Source: Virgisporangium aurantiacum (GTDB lineage: Bacteria > Actinomycetota > Actinomycetes > Mycobacteriales > Micromonosporaceae). Taken from it: a DNA stretch of 62,341 nucleotides. The notes beneath the pieces are model-generated. The model made no database searches and was not told where the DNA came from. It saw only the letters and a program-made list of their open reading frames with translations. Positions within the stretch are counted from its first letter, which is position 1. Each line of letters opens with the position of its first letter. This document shows positions 34,494 to 43,013 of the stretch, piece by piece. Location of the stretch: assembly GCF_016863635.1 (NCBI RefSeq), contig NZ_BOPG01000046.1, positions 1 to 62,341 of the forward strand, in the 5' to 3' direction. Position numbers and translations under genes: made by a program.

Positions 34494-35581
34494 ATCTGTC
34501 CTCCTTCCCCCTCTGTGGTGACCACTACGCCGTCGTGGTGGTTGGACGACGGCGGGTCCCATCGGGGCTGGTCGATGCTACCGTCACCAACCACCGCGAT
34601 TGTCACGCTACGGGCATTCGATACCACAGTGATGCGGGCCCTCGTGGCGGCGGCGGCCACCGCCCAGGCGGGTGCGTCGGTGAGCGCCCGCCGCACCTGA
34701 AGCGGCACGTCGGGAACGGTGCCGACCTGGTCGACCGTGACGGCGACGCCGCGCCGCTCGGCGATGTCGGCGGCCGCCCGCAGGGCGTGCACCAGGGGAT
34801 CGGGGACGTCGTCGGTCTCGGTGACGAGTCGTCGCAGGCGCGCGGCGGCGCCGGCGGCGCGGCCGCGCACCTGTGCATCGCCCGGATCGAGGGTGCCGTC
34901 GGCGATTTTCTTGAGGACCTCGCCGGCGGCGGCGCGGGCACTGGCGTACCGGTCCTGCCGGGCCTCGTGCGCCTGTTCGGCGGCGAGTCGCGCGGTGAGC
35001 AGCGCCTCGGCGGCGGCCCGGTCGCGGGCCGAGCGCAGGGCGATCGTCTCCAGGCCGCGCTTGCCGACGTCGAGTGCCAACTGCAGGGCGGCGACGCCGT
35101 ACAGCACCATCAGCATCATCGCGAGATCCTGGCGGTCGCTGTCGCCGCGGGTCAGCAGTGCCGCCGTGCTGAGGGCCGCGTTGGCGACGACGAACACCAG
35201 GAAACCGGGGAACGCGCGGTTCCAGAACAGCAGCAGCGCCATCCAGCCGGCCGCCTGCCAGGCCCAGTTCGGGAACACGAACAACGACCCGGGCTGGGTG
35301 GCGTGCATCGCGGCCGATCCGGCGAGCAGCACCACGCAGCCGACGCCGGTGAGCACCGGCCCGGCCGACCGCCCGCGCAGCACGAGCGGCGCACCGATCG
35401 CCGCGACCACCGCGTACGCCACCCACGTGGCGACCGCGACCGGGTGCAGGCCACCGGCGATCGTGGCCGGCAGGTCGTTGCCGACGTGCCAGCCCAGGGC
35501 GATGAACACGAACGTACGGGCGACCCCGGCCGTGTACCGATCGGTGAAGATCCGTTCGGCGTCGGTCATGCTCATGCTCAT
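34355..35581 (-). CDS. Histidine-kinase-like membrane protein without a clear phospho-acceptor
   Basis: A 408-residue protein with about six membrane helices (residues 20-170), a coiled segment and a C-terminal region. I find neither an H-box nor the N/G1/G2 boxes of a functional ATPase, although ITVVSNARSVTIAVVGDGSI resembles a decayed HATPase strand. The tail after residue 365 overlaps the regulator gene by 139 bases. It is coupled to the upstream kinase by ATGA. It is probably a regulatory partner of the real kinase. Confidence 0.7.
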   Translation of the reverse strand: MSMSMTDAERIFTDRYTAGVARTFVFIALGWHVGNDLPATIAGGLHPVAVATWVAYAVVAAIGAPLVLRGRSAGPVLTGVGCVVLLAGSAAMHATQPGSLFVFPNWAWQAAGWMALLLFWNRAFPGFLVFVVANAALSTAALLTRGDSDRQDLAMMLMVLYGVAALQLALDVGKRGLETIALRSARDRAAAEALLTARLAAEQAHEARQDRYASARAAAGEVLKKIADGTLDPGDAQVRGRAAGAAARLRRLVTETDDVPDPLVHALRAAADIAERRGVAVTVDQVGTVPDVPLQVRRALTDAPAWAVAAAATRARITVVSNARSVTIAVVGDGSIDQPRWDPPSSNHHDGVVVTTEGEGGQIWVETRWSNAPSESLLESPSSTTTRSSSTGSGPGRPPTPRDGSTSS

Positions 35582-36732
35582 GCCGGCCATTCGAGGGTGA
35601 TCGTCGTTCCCTTGCCTCTGGCGCTGATGATCCGGGCCTTGCCGTCGACGCGTTCGAGTTCGCCGGTGATCGACTCGCGGAGGCCGAACCGGTTGGCCGG
35701 CACCACGGCCGGGTCGAACCCCCGGCCGGTATCGGTGATCGTGACGGTCACCCTTTCCTCGTCGGCATCGAGACGGACGGACGCGGCACCGACGCCGGCA
35801 TGCCGGGCGACGTTCTCCAGCGCCTCGGCGGTGGCGCCGGCGAACGCCTGCGCCACGGCGGCCGGGACCGTGCACTGTGTCGTGGTGAGGTCGACGTCGA
35901 CGCGGTGGCGGAGAATGGCGGCGGTCCGGTCGAGCAGGTCGGCCAGCTTCACCGACTCGATGGTGTCCGCTCCCTGGCCCGGCCGCTCCGCTCTCTCCGC
36001 GGCCAGGACCGCGAGGTCGATGGCGGCCTGTGCGCGCACGGCGGCGACCGTCTGTTCGCTCAGCCCGCCCTGCGCCACCAGGGTGAGCGTGGTGAGCGGC
36101 CCGTTGTGCAGCACCGTCAACGCGGTACGTTCGGCGTCGCGCCGCAGGCGGGCGGCCTCCTGCTCGCGGGCGGCGTCGTGGTGCTCGCGGGCCGCGGCCT
36201 GCGCCTGCCGCCCGGCCGCCCGCAGGATGGCGACCAGCCCGGCGGCGATCGCGAGTTGCAGCACCAGCGTGAACGCCGACGTGACGCCCCGATCCGGCGC
36301 GTCGGCATGCTGCGCCCCCACCACGAACGCGGCGATGGCCAGCGCGCCGAGCGGCACCGTCCACCGGAACGCCCCGACGAACTGGGCAATGATCACCACG
36401 AGGCTGACGGCGTTGAACACCCACCCGGCCGCGCTGGTGGCCGAGGCCGCGGGCACCAGCGACCGCATCATCAGCGCGATGCCGGTGACCATGAACATGT
36501 CGGTGACCACCAGCGGCGTGGGAAGGGCTTTCGTTCTGCTGACCGTGAGCAGGTAGGCGGCGGCCATGCCGTCGTAGAGGGCGAGCGCCACCACCGTGGC
36601 GGCGACATGCTCGGCTGTGACACTGAGTAGAGCCGCCGCGGTGACGAAGACCGCCGAACTGACCCGCAGGGCGAGCGCCACCCTGGTCAACAGCGCGACG
36701 AGCGGATCGCTCACCCCACTCGCCACGCGCAT
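35578..36732 (-). CDS. Sensor histidine kinase
   Basis: A 384-residue protein with about six membrane helices and a coiled linker. TVLHNGPLTTLTLVAQGGL is the probable phospho-acceptor helix, in the atypical LHNGPL form seen in actinobacterial MacS/LiaS-like kinases. The ATPase has EALENVARHAGVGAASV and ITDTGRGFDPAVVPANRFGLRESI. It is first in the leftward cluster kinase, kinase-like, regulator. Confidence 0.85.
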   Translation of the reverse strand: MRVASGVSDPLVALLTRVALALRVSSAVFVTAAALLSVTAEHVAATVVALALYDGMAAAYLLTVSRTKALPTPLVVTDMFMVTGIALMMRSLVPAASATSAAGWVFNAVSLVVIIAQFVGAFRWTVPLGALAIAAFVVGAQHADAPDRGVTSAFTLVLQLAIAAGLVAILRAAGRQAQAAAREHHDAAREQEAARLRRDAERTALTVLHNGPLTTLTLVAQGGLSEQTVAAVRAQAAIDLAVLAAERAERPGQGADTIESVKLADLLDRTAAILRHRVDVDLTTTQCTVPAAVAQAFAGATAEALENVARHAGVGAASVRLDADEERVTVTITDTGRGFDPAVVPANRFGLRESITGELERVDGKARIISARGKGTTITLEWPA

Positions 36733-36803
36733 GATGAATGACCGTACGTGCCTCAAAAGATCAATGGAACCGGTGCACCGGGTCGCGCGGGCTTCCGGAC
36801 CGG

Positions 36804-39071
36804 TCAGAAGCGGCGGGGGTCGCCCAGCGTGCGGAGTTCGAGGTCGGTCGGGTTGAGGGTGGCCCAGCGGACCACGCCCCGGTTGACCACCGTCACCATC
36901 GAGGCGCTGATGCGCGACATCCAGCTCTCCGACTCCGCCGCACCCACGCCCGCCGCCGCCACCGTGGCCTCGGCCTCGGTGAGGGGTTGCAGCACGACCA
37001 CGTCGGCGCCCACGAGGAGGTCGCGGTCGGCCTGGGTCAGCTCGTGCCGGACGATCATCACGGCTCGGCCGTTGCCGCCGCGGTCGACCTGCTGCCAGCT
37101 CACCGGGCCGACGTCGACCACGAGCACCTCCGGGCGGGCCGCCCGGCCGGGCGGGCCGGGGCGGTCGCCGGGCGGGACGAACGCGAACTGACCCGGGCCG
37201 ACCCCGGTCTGCTGCACGAAGCGGGCCCAGTCGGCCGGGCGGGCGGTCTGGATCATCACCTGGGCGCCGACCGCGATCATCCGCAGCACCAGCATCTGCG
37301 CGGCCGCCAGGCTGCCGGTGAAGGCGAACCGGGTGGGTTCGGGACGGAACATGCGCACGACCACCGGGGCCTGGTGGCGGTCGCGCCCGACCATGAGGCC
37401 GCCGCCACCCGCGGTGGCCACCAGTGCGGCCGGCGGCACCGGGTGGGCGGGCTGTCGATCGTCGCCGGGTTGCGGGACCCAGCCGAGGGGCAGGGTGGCG
37501 GCCAGCCCGGCGCGGTGCCGCCCGTTGACCTGTTCGATGACGCCGCCGGCGGCCTTCGCCTGTGCGATCAGCCGGTGCCCGGCCTCGCGGGCGACGTCGG
37601 GCGTGGCGGCGGTGACGCGCACGACGGCGACCACGCCGACCTCGCCCGGCCGGACGCGGGCCGCGTCGCGCACCACGGCGAGGCTCGCCGTGACGGCGGA
37701 GGCGGGCAGCCCGAGCACCGCGTCGTCGATCGACCACGGCCCCGACGGCCAGCGGGCGACCCGGTACGACCGGTGCACGAGACCGCCGCTGAGCCAACCG
37801 TCCCAGTCCTCGCGGCCGAGTTCCGGGCCCCGCGCCGAACTCCCGTACACCCCGCCGTCGCCCGACGGCAGCATCGGCAGGCGGGCGGTCAGCGCGGCTA
37901 TCTCGAGCACGTCGGGCGGGCCGAGCACCTCGGCCGTAAGGTCCTCCTTGCGCAGCCGGCGCCGTACCCGGCGGACGGCGTTGAGCAGCACCGGTTCCAG
38001 GTCGGCGTCGTCGAAGAACTCGGGCGTGCGCGGCACCTGCACGGCCAGCCAGCACCGGCGCATCGCCGGCACGCGCCCGGCGGTGAGCGCCCGGTACGAC
38101 TCGCCGGCCACGCCGGGAACCACCGCCGACGGCTCGGCGTGCACGAGGACCTGCATCGTCGTGGGCAACGGATCGGCGTCGCCGGCGGGCAGCAGCGACA
38201 GGAGCGCGGGCAGCGTCGTGTGCCGGGTCGCGTAGAGCGTCCGATCGTCGGCCTGGATCTCGAGGACGGCCGTGAGCCCGGCCGGGTGCGCCAGCAACCC
38301 GGCGGACTCGTCGTCGATCGCCGCCTCGGTGACCACGGTGCCCGGCGCGACGAAGTCGAGCAGCGCGCGCCGCGGATCGCCCGCGGGCCGGCCCGCCTCG
38401 GGAACTGGTGCGGTGAACAGGCGCCGGCGGCACGCGTACGCCACCCGCCGCGCCATCCACTGGTAGAGCCAGTGCCCGCGCCACGGCAGCACGGTGGGGA
38501 TCAGCAGCGCCACGGCGGCCGCGAGAGCCAGACCGAGGAGCACCGGCCCGGCGCCGAGCCCGAGCACGACGAGCGCGGCCGCGACCTGCCAGCAGATCAC
38601 CTGTGCCAGCCGCACGCGGCGAGTACCGGGGCCGAGCAGGGTGGGCGTCGCGGTGGAGTGCGCCGGGGCGGCGGGCGGCGCGGGTACACCGGGCGGCGGC
38701 ACGGAAGCACGGGCCCGCACCGGCCCCGCGCCATGCCCCGCGCCAGGGCTTGCGCCGAGGCCGGGACCATGGCCCGCGCCGGGACCCGGACCATGCCCCG
38801 CGCCGGGACCCGGACCATGCCCCGCGCCGGGACCCGCACCAAGGCCCGCGCCGGGACCCGGACCAAGGCCCGCGCCGGGACCCGCACCATGCCCCGCGCC
38901 GGGACCCGCACCATGCCCCGCACCATGCCCCGCGCCGGGACCCGGACCAAGGCCCGCACCAGGCCCTGCACCAGGGCCTGCACCAGGGCCCGCGCCGGGA
39001 TTCGGCCCCGGACCGGGGCCTGCGCCGGGACCCGGACCAGGCGCGATCATCGATCGCTGTGCACCCGTCAT
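36804..39071 (-). CDS. eccE: Type VII secretion protein EccE with long Gly/Pro-rich N-terminus
   Basis: A protein of about 755 residues. After roughly 130 residues of low-complexity Gly/Pro/Ala/His repeats it shows two membrane helices and the EccE pattern (RVRLAQVICWQVAAALVVLGLG then PWRGHWLYQWMARRVAYACRRR). A large cytoplasmic region follows with VYGSSARGPELGREDWDGWLSGGLVHRSYRVARWP. EccE sits at the rim of ESX/type VII machines. No other ESX gene is in the window, so it is an orphan here. Starts at 39104, 39071 and 39050 are all possible. Confidence 0.85.
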   Translation of the reverse strand: MTGAQRSMIAPGPGPGAGPGPGPNPGAGPGAGPGAGPGAGLGPGPGAGHGAGHGAGPGAGHGAGPGAGLGPGPGAGLGAGPGAGHGPGPGAGHGPGPGAGHGPGLGASPGAGHGAGPVRARASVPPPGVPAPPAAPAHSTATPTLLGPGTRRVRLAQVICWQVAAALVVLGLGAGPVLLGLALAAAVALLIPTVLPWRGHWLYQWMARRVAYACRRRLFTAPVPEAGRPAGDPRRALLDFVAPGTVVTEAAIDDESAGLLAHPAGLTAVLEIQADDRTLYATRHTTLPALLSLLPAGDADPLPTTMQVLVHAEPSAVVPGVAGESYRALTAGRVPAMRRCWLAVQVPRTPEFFDDADLEPVLLNAVRRVRRRLRKEDLTAEVLGPPDVLEIAALTARLPMLPSGDGGVYGSSARGPELGREDWDGWLSGGLVHRSYRVARWPSGPWSIDDAVLGLPASAVTASLAVVRDAARVRPGEVGVVAVVRVTAATPDVAREAGHRLIAQAKAAGGVIEQVNGRHRAGLAATLPLGWVPQPGDDRQPAHPVPPAALVATAGGGGLMVGRDRHQAPVVVRMFRPEPTRFAFTGSLAAAQMLVLRMIAVGAQVMIQTARPADWARFVQQTGVGPGQFAFVPPGDRPGPPGRAARPEVLVVDVGPVSWQQVDRGGNGRAVMIVRHELTQADRDLLVGADVVVLQPLTEAEATVAAAGVGAAESESWMSRISASMVTVVNRGVVRWATLNPTDLELRTLGDPRRF
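38730..39010. repeat. 24-base tandem repeats in eccE
   Basis: About ten imperfect copies of a 24-base unit (cgcgccgggacccggaccat plus gccc), with some 12-base half units. They encode octapeptides of the GPGPGAGH/GAGPGAGL type. The run is prone to slippage. Confidence 0.85.
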
Positions 39072-39159
39072 GCCCGCGAGATTAGCGCAGCCCACCGCCG
39101 GCAACGCCCCGCCTTTGCACAGCTTTAGGACAGCCTCTGCCGCTGAGGTTGCCGCTCAA

Positions 39160-39233
39160 TCGATCTTGCAGTTGTGGTGCCAGGTTGCGACGTCTTTGTC
39201 CCGCCTTGGTAGGCACCACAACTGCAAGATCGA
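39160..39233. repeat. Palindromic gatcttgcag repeat
   Basis: Perfect 22-base arms (39160-39181 and 39212-39233) identical to those at 6199-6274, with a different 30-base centre. It lies in the gap between eccE and rhaB. Confidence 0.85.
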
Positions 39234-39258
39234 CTTTGTGACGCCGGGAGGGGCTTCA

Positions 39259-39331
39259 AGATCATGGGGCGTTGCGACGTTGTCGCTGTTTTATGTCTGA
39301 TTTGTCCGCGGGAACGTCGCAGGATCATGGG
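39259..39331. repeat. Palindromic repeat variant with gatcatggg ends
   Basis: A 9-base inverted repeat (tgcgacgtt 39273-39281, complement 39313-39321) is framed by direct copies of gatcatggg (39260-39268 and 39323-39331). The organisation is related to the gatcttgcag family. The region 39105-39464 holds only such repeats and no gene that I can support. Confidence 0.6.
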
Positions 39332-39427
39332 CCCGGGTCGGCTCCGCGGCGCACCCACATCACGCCAACGGCGAACCGGCGCCGACCATCCACACAAGCG
39401 ACCGGAGAACTGCGCCGACAGCCAGCC

Positions 39428-39492
39428 AAGATCGCTGTCCCTGGAAGAAACCCGCAGTGAGACTTTAGGTTTGTTCCGCAAGCGGCGATCTT
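39428..39492. repeat. Short palindrome spanning the rhaB stop codon
   Basis: aagatcgc (39428-39435) and gcgatctt (39485-39492) are complementary, and the right arm lies inside the last codons of rhaB. It may be a decayed member of the repeat family or a weak terminator. Confidence 0.4.
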
Positions 39493-40916
39493 GAGCCACC
39501 GAACAGCGACTCCGCGGCCGTCCATTCCCGCCCGTCGCCGTGGGGCTCGTACCGCACCACCCGCTGCGTCGCCCGCAACAGCGTCCGCATCGCCGCGAGA
39601 TCACCGCCTACCACGCCCGCGGTCCGCGCCTGCACCAGCACGTTGCCCAGTGCCGTCGCCTCCACCGGACCGGCCAGCACCGGCAGCCCGCACGCGTCGG
39701 CGGTCAACTGGCACAGCAACTCGTTGCGCGCGCCGCCACCCACGACGTGCACCACGTCGACATGCGTCTGCGACAGTTCCTGCGCCGCGCGCACGGCCCG
39801 CCGGTGGGCCAGGGCCAGACTGTCCACAATGGACCGCGTGAATGCGGCGGGCGTCGCGGGCACCGGCTGCCCGGTGCGCCGGCACGCGGCAGCGATCCGC
39901 GCCGGCATGTCGCCCGGCGGAAGGAAAACCGGATCGTCGGGGTCGAACACCGCGGCCAGCGCGGGCTCCCGCGCCGCCGCGCTCACCAGCGAGGTGACGT
40001 CGTGAGCGTCCCACACCCGCATCGACTCCTGCAGCAGCCACAGCCCCATCACGTTGCGCAGGTACCGGACGGTGCCGTCGACCCCGCCCTCGTTGGTGAA
40101 GTTTGCCAGCCGGCTCGCCTCGGTGAGCACCGGCCGGTCGAGCTCCACGCCGACCAGCGACCACGTCCCGCACGACACGTACGCGAAGCGCGGTGACGAG
40201 GCCGGCACCCCCACCACCGCCGACGCCGTGTCGTGCGAGCCGACCGCCACGATACTGTCCACATCGGACAGTCCGGTCTCCGGCAGCGGCGGGCCGACGA
40301 CCGTGCCGGGTTCGCGCAACGGCGGGAGGATCGCCGGGTCGAGGCCGGTCGCGGTGATCACGTCGGTCGCCCACCGACGCCGGTTCAGATCGAACAACTG
40401 CGTGGTGGACGCGTTGGTGAGCTCCGCGCCGACTTCACCGGTGAGCCAGTAGGTGACGAGATCGGGGACGAGGAGCAGGTGCCGCGCGGCCGCGAGTTGC
40501 GGGGTACCGAGTGCCGCGGCGAGCTGGAACAGCGTGTTGAACGGCTGCCGCTGCAGACCGGTGGTGGCGTAGAGGCGGTCGGCGCCGATCGACGCCTCGA
40601 CCCGGTCGGGCACGCCGTCGGTGCGGGAGTCGCGGTAGTGCACCGGGTTCCCCAGCAGCGCGCCCGACGAGTCGAGCAGCCCGTAGTCGACGGCCCACGA
40701 GTCCACACCGGCGCTGGCCACGGGGCCGGCCGCGCGGAGGCCGGTGAGGATCTCCCGGTACAGCGACAACACGTCCCAGTGCAGGGTGCCGCCGACGAGC
40801 ACGGGCTCGTTCGGGAACCGGTGCACCTCCGTCAGCTCAAGGCTTTCCGGCCCGACGACGGCGCGCACGACGCGTCCGCTCGACGCCCCCAGGTCGACGG
40901 CGGCGAAACTCTTCAT
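39465..40916 (-). CDS. rhaB: Rhamnulokinase
   Basis: A 483-residue FGGY-type sugar kinase that phosphorylates L-rhamnulose. The N-terminal phosphate loop is FAAVDLGASSGRVVRA, then GVDSWAVDYGLLD, GSHDTASAVVGVPA, SCGTWSLVGVELDRP and the C-terminal ATP motif HVVGGGARNELLCQLTADACGLPV. The ATG overlaps the upstream aldolase-dehydrogenase stop, so the two form a catabolic operon. No rhaA isomerase is in view. Confidence 0.92.
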   Translation of the reverse strand: MKSFAAVDLGASSGRVVRAVVGPESLELTEVHRFPNEPVLVGGTLHWDVLSLYREILTGLRAAGPVASAGVDSWAVDYGLLDSSGALLGNPVHYRDSRTDGVPDRVEASIGADRLYATTGLQRQPFNTLFQLAAALGTPQLAAARHLLLVPDLVTYWLTGEVGAELTNASTTQLFDLNRRRWATDVITATGLDPAILPPLREPGTVVGPPLPETGLSDVDSIVAVGSHDTASAVVGVPASSPRFAYVSCGTWSLVGVELDRPVLTEASRLANFTNEGGVDGTVRYLRNVMGLWLLQESMRVWDAHDVTSLVSAAAREPALAAVFDPDDPVFLPPGDMPARIAAACRRTGQPVPATPAAFTRSIVDSLALAHRRAVRAAQELSQTHVDVVHVVGGGARNELLCQLTADACGLPVLAGPVEATALGNVLVQARTAGVVGGDLAAMRTLLRATQRVVRYEPHGDGREWTAAESLFGGSRSPLAEQT

Positions 40917-42958
40917 CGGAGGAACGCGGCCGCGACGCCGGCGTCGACCGGGATGTGTAACCCGGTGGTGTGCGACAGGTCGCCGGCGGTCAACGCGAAC
41001 ACGGCGTTGGCCACGTGCTCCGGCAGCACCTCCCGCTTGAGGATCGTGCGCTGCGCGTAGTAGGCGCCGAGTTCGGACTCCGGAACGCCGTACACCGCCG
41101 CGCGTTGCGCCCCCCACCCGCCGGAGAAGATCCCGGACCCGCGGACCACGCCGTCGGGGTTGATGCCGTTGACGCGAACGCCGTGCGCGCCCAGTTCCAC
41201 CGCGAGCAACCGCACCTGGTGCGCCTGATCGGCCTTCGCGGCGCCGTAGGCGACGTTGTTCGGGCCGGCGAACACGGCGTTCTTGCTGGCGATGTAGACG
41301 ATGTCGCCGCCCATGCCCTGCGCGATCAGCACCCGCGCGGCTTCCCGCGATACGAGGAACGAGCCGCGGGCCATCACGCCGTGCTGCTTGTCCCAGTCGC
41401 CGGAACTGGTCTCCAGCAACGGTTTCGACACCGACAGCCCGGCGTTGTTGACGACGAGGTCGACACCGCCGAAGGCGAGCACCGCCGCGTGGAGGGACGC
41501 GACGACGGCCGCCTCGTCGGTCACGTCGACGGTGACGGGCACCGCTGTGTCCGTCCCCCCGAGTTCTTTCGCGACGGTCTCGGCCGCCGAAGCGTCGCGA
41601 TCGGCGACGACCACGACGGCGCCCTCCGCCGCGAGCCGGTGCGCGATCGCGCGGCCGATCCCCGAGCCGCCACCGGTGACGAACGCGATCCGCGTGGCGA
41701 GCGGCTTCGGCTTCGGCATCCGTTGCAGCTTCGCCTCTTCCAGCGCCCAGTACTCGATGCGGAACTTCTCCGACTCGTCGATCGGCGCGTAGCGGGAGAG
41801 CGCCTCGGCGCCGCGCATCACGTTGATCGCGTTGACGTAGAACTCGCCCGCGACGCGCGCGGTCTGCTTGTTGGCGCCGAAGCTGAACATGCCGACGCCG
41901 GGAACGAGCACGATCGCCGGGTCGGCGCCGCGGATCGGCGGGCTGTCGGCGACGGCGTTCCGCTCGTAGTAGGCGCGGTAGTCGGCGCGGTACTCCTCGT
42001 GGAGTTCCTTCAGACGTGCGATCACGTCGTCGAGCGGCGCGGTCGGCGGGAGGTCGAGCACGAGCGGGCGGACCTTGGTGCGCAGGAAGTGGTCGGGGCA
42101 ACTGGTGCCGCGCGCCGCGAGTTCGGCGAGGCGTTCGCGGGACACGAAGTCGAGGACGACGTCGGTGGCGGTGTAGTGGCCGACCTGCGGGCGGTCGGTG
42201 GACGCCAGGCCGCGGAGCACCGGGAACAGCGCCGCGGCGCGCGCCGCACGGTCCTCGGTGGACAGTGCACTGTGGACGATCGCGCCGAACGGTTCGGGCC
42301 GGCCGTGCTCCGCGATGTACCGGGCGGCGGTCTCGATGATCTCGAGCGAGTTGGCCTCGCACTCCTCGCTCGTGGCGCCCCAGGCGGTGATGCCGTGGCC
42401 GCCGAGGATCACGCCGATCGCGTCGGAGTGCTCCCGCCGGACGGCCGCGATGTCGAGACCGAGCTGGAAACCGGGCCGGCGCCACGGCACCCACAGCACG
42501 CGGTCCCCGAAGATCTTTTTCGTGAGGGCGGGACCGTCGGCGGCGGTGGCGATCGCGATACCCGAGTCGGGGTGCAGGTGGTCGACGTGCGGCGCGTCGA
42601 CCAGGCCGTGCATGGCGGTGTCGATCGAGGGGGCGGCGCCACCCTTGCCGAACAGGCAGTGGTCGAACGCGGCGACCATCTCGTCCTCGCGGTCTTCGCC
42701 CGGGTAGACGTCCGCCAGGCTGCGGAGGCGGTCGAGCCGCAGCACGGCGAGGCCGGCCGGGGTGAGGGTACCGAGGTCACCGCCGGATCCCTTGACCCAC
42801 ACCAGTTCGGCGGCCGCACCGGTGACCGGGTCGGTGGCCGCCCCCTTGGCCGACGTGTTGCCGCCGGCGTAATTGGTGTTCCGGGGGTCGGCGCCGAGGC
42901 GGTTGCTGCGGGCGATCAGGGCATCGACCGGATTTGCGTGAAACGTTTCACCAGGCAC
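40913..42958 (-). CDS. rhaD: Bifunctional rhamnulose-1-phosphate aldolase / short-chain dehydrogenase
   Basis: A 681-residue fusion. Residues 1-400 form a class II aldolase with GGNTSAKG, HLHPDSGIAI, ILGGHGITAWGATSEECE and HYTATDVVLDF. Residues 425-681 form an SDR with IAFVTGGGSGIGRAIAHRLAAEGA and the catalytic YGAAKADQAHQ. The family cleaves rhamnulose-1-phosphate to DHAP and L-lactaldehyde and oxidises the latter. The GTG start lies 8 bases from a LacI-type operator that falls inside the first codons (GETFHA). Confidence 0.92.
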   Translation of the reverse strand: MPGETFHANPVDALIARSNRLGADPRNTNYAGGNTSAKGAATDPVTGAAAELVWVKGSGGDLGTLTPAGLAVLRLDRLRSLADVYPGEDREDEMVAAFDHCLFGKGGAAPSIDTAMHGLVDAPHVDHLHPDSGIAIATAADGPALTKKIFGDRVLWVPWRRPGFQLGLDIAAVRREHSDAIGVILGGHGITAWGATSEECEANSLEIIETAARYIAEHGRPEPFGAIVHSALSTEDRAARAAALFPVLRGLASTDRPQVGHYTATDVVLDFVSRERLAELAARGTSCPDHFLRTKVRPLVLDLPPTAPLDDVIARLKELHEEYRADYRAYYERNAVADSPPIRGADPAIVLVPGVGMFSFGANKQTARVAGEFYVNAINVMRGAEALSRYAPIDESEKFRIEYWALEEAKLQRMPKPKPLATRIAFVTGGGSGIGRAIAHRLAAEGAVVVVADRDASAAETVAKELGGTDTAVPVTVDVTDEAAVVASLHAAVLAFGGVDLVVNNAGLSVSKPLLETSSGDWDKQHGVMARGSFLVSREAARVLIAQGMGGDIVYIASKNAVFAGPNNVAYGAAKADQAHQVRLLAVELGAHGVRVNGINPDGVVRGSGIFSGGWGAQRAAVYGVPESELGAYYAQRTILKREVLPEHVANAVFALTAGDLSHTTGLHIPVDAGVAAAFLR
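42939..42950. promoter_or_regulatory. LacI-type operator inside the rhaD start region
   Basis: TGAAACGTTTCA, a perfect palindrome encoding residues 4-7 of RhaD. It lies on the leftward gene side of the 55-base gap to the lacI-type regulator, whose own operator variant is at 42999. It would repress rhaDB by blocking early elongation or initiation. Confidence 0.75.
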
Positions 42959-42998
42959 ATCCGGAACCTATCCGCCGCGCTGCGACGGGTCAACCCTC

Positions 42999-43010
42999 TG
43001 ATACGTTTCA
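42999..43010. promoter_or_regulatory. LacI-type operator at the regulator start
   Basis: TGATACGTTTCA, a near copy of the 42939 palindrome with one mismatch. It ends three bases before the GTG of the LacI-family gene, consistent with autorepression. Confidence 0.7.
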
Positions 43011-43013
43011 GCC

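Noticed and set aside
38730..39010. CRISPR-like array
   Set aside because: The 24-base units are contiguous, without spacers, and encode Gly/Pro octapeptides in frame with eccE. No cas genes are present.
39465..42494. A 1009-residue frame reading through rhaB into the aldolase gene
   Set aside because: Only the last 483 residues look like a protein (rhamnulokinase). The upstream part is a wrong-frame shadow of the rhaD fusion.
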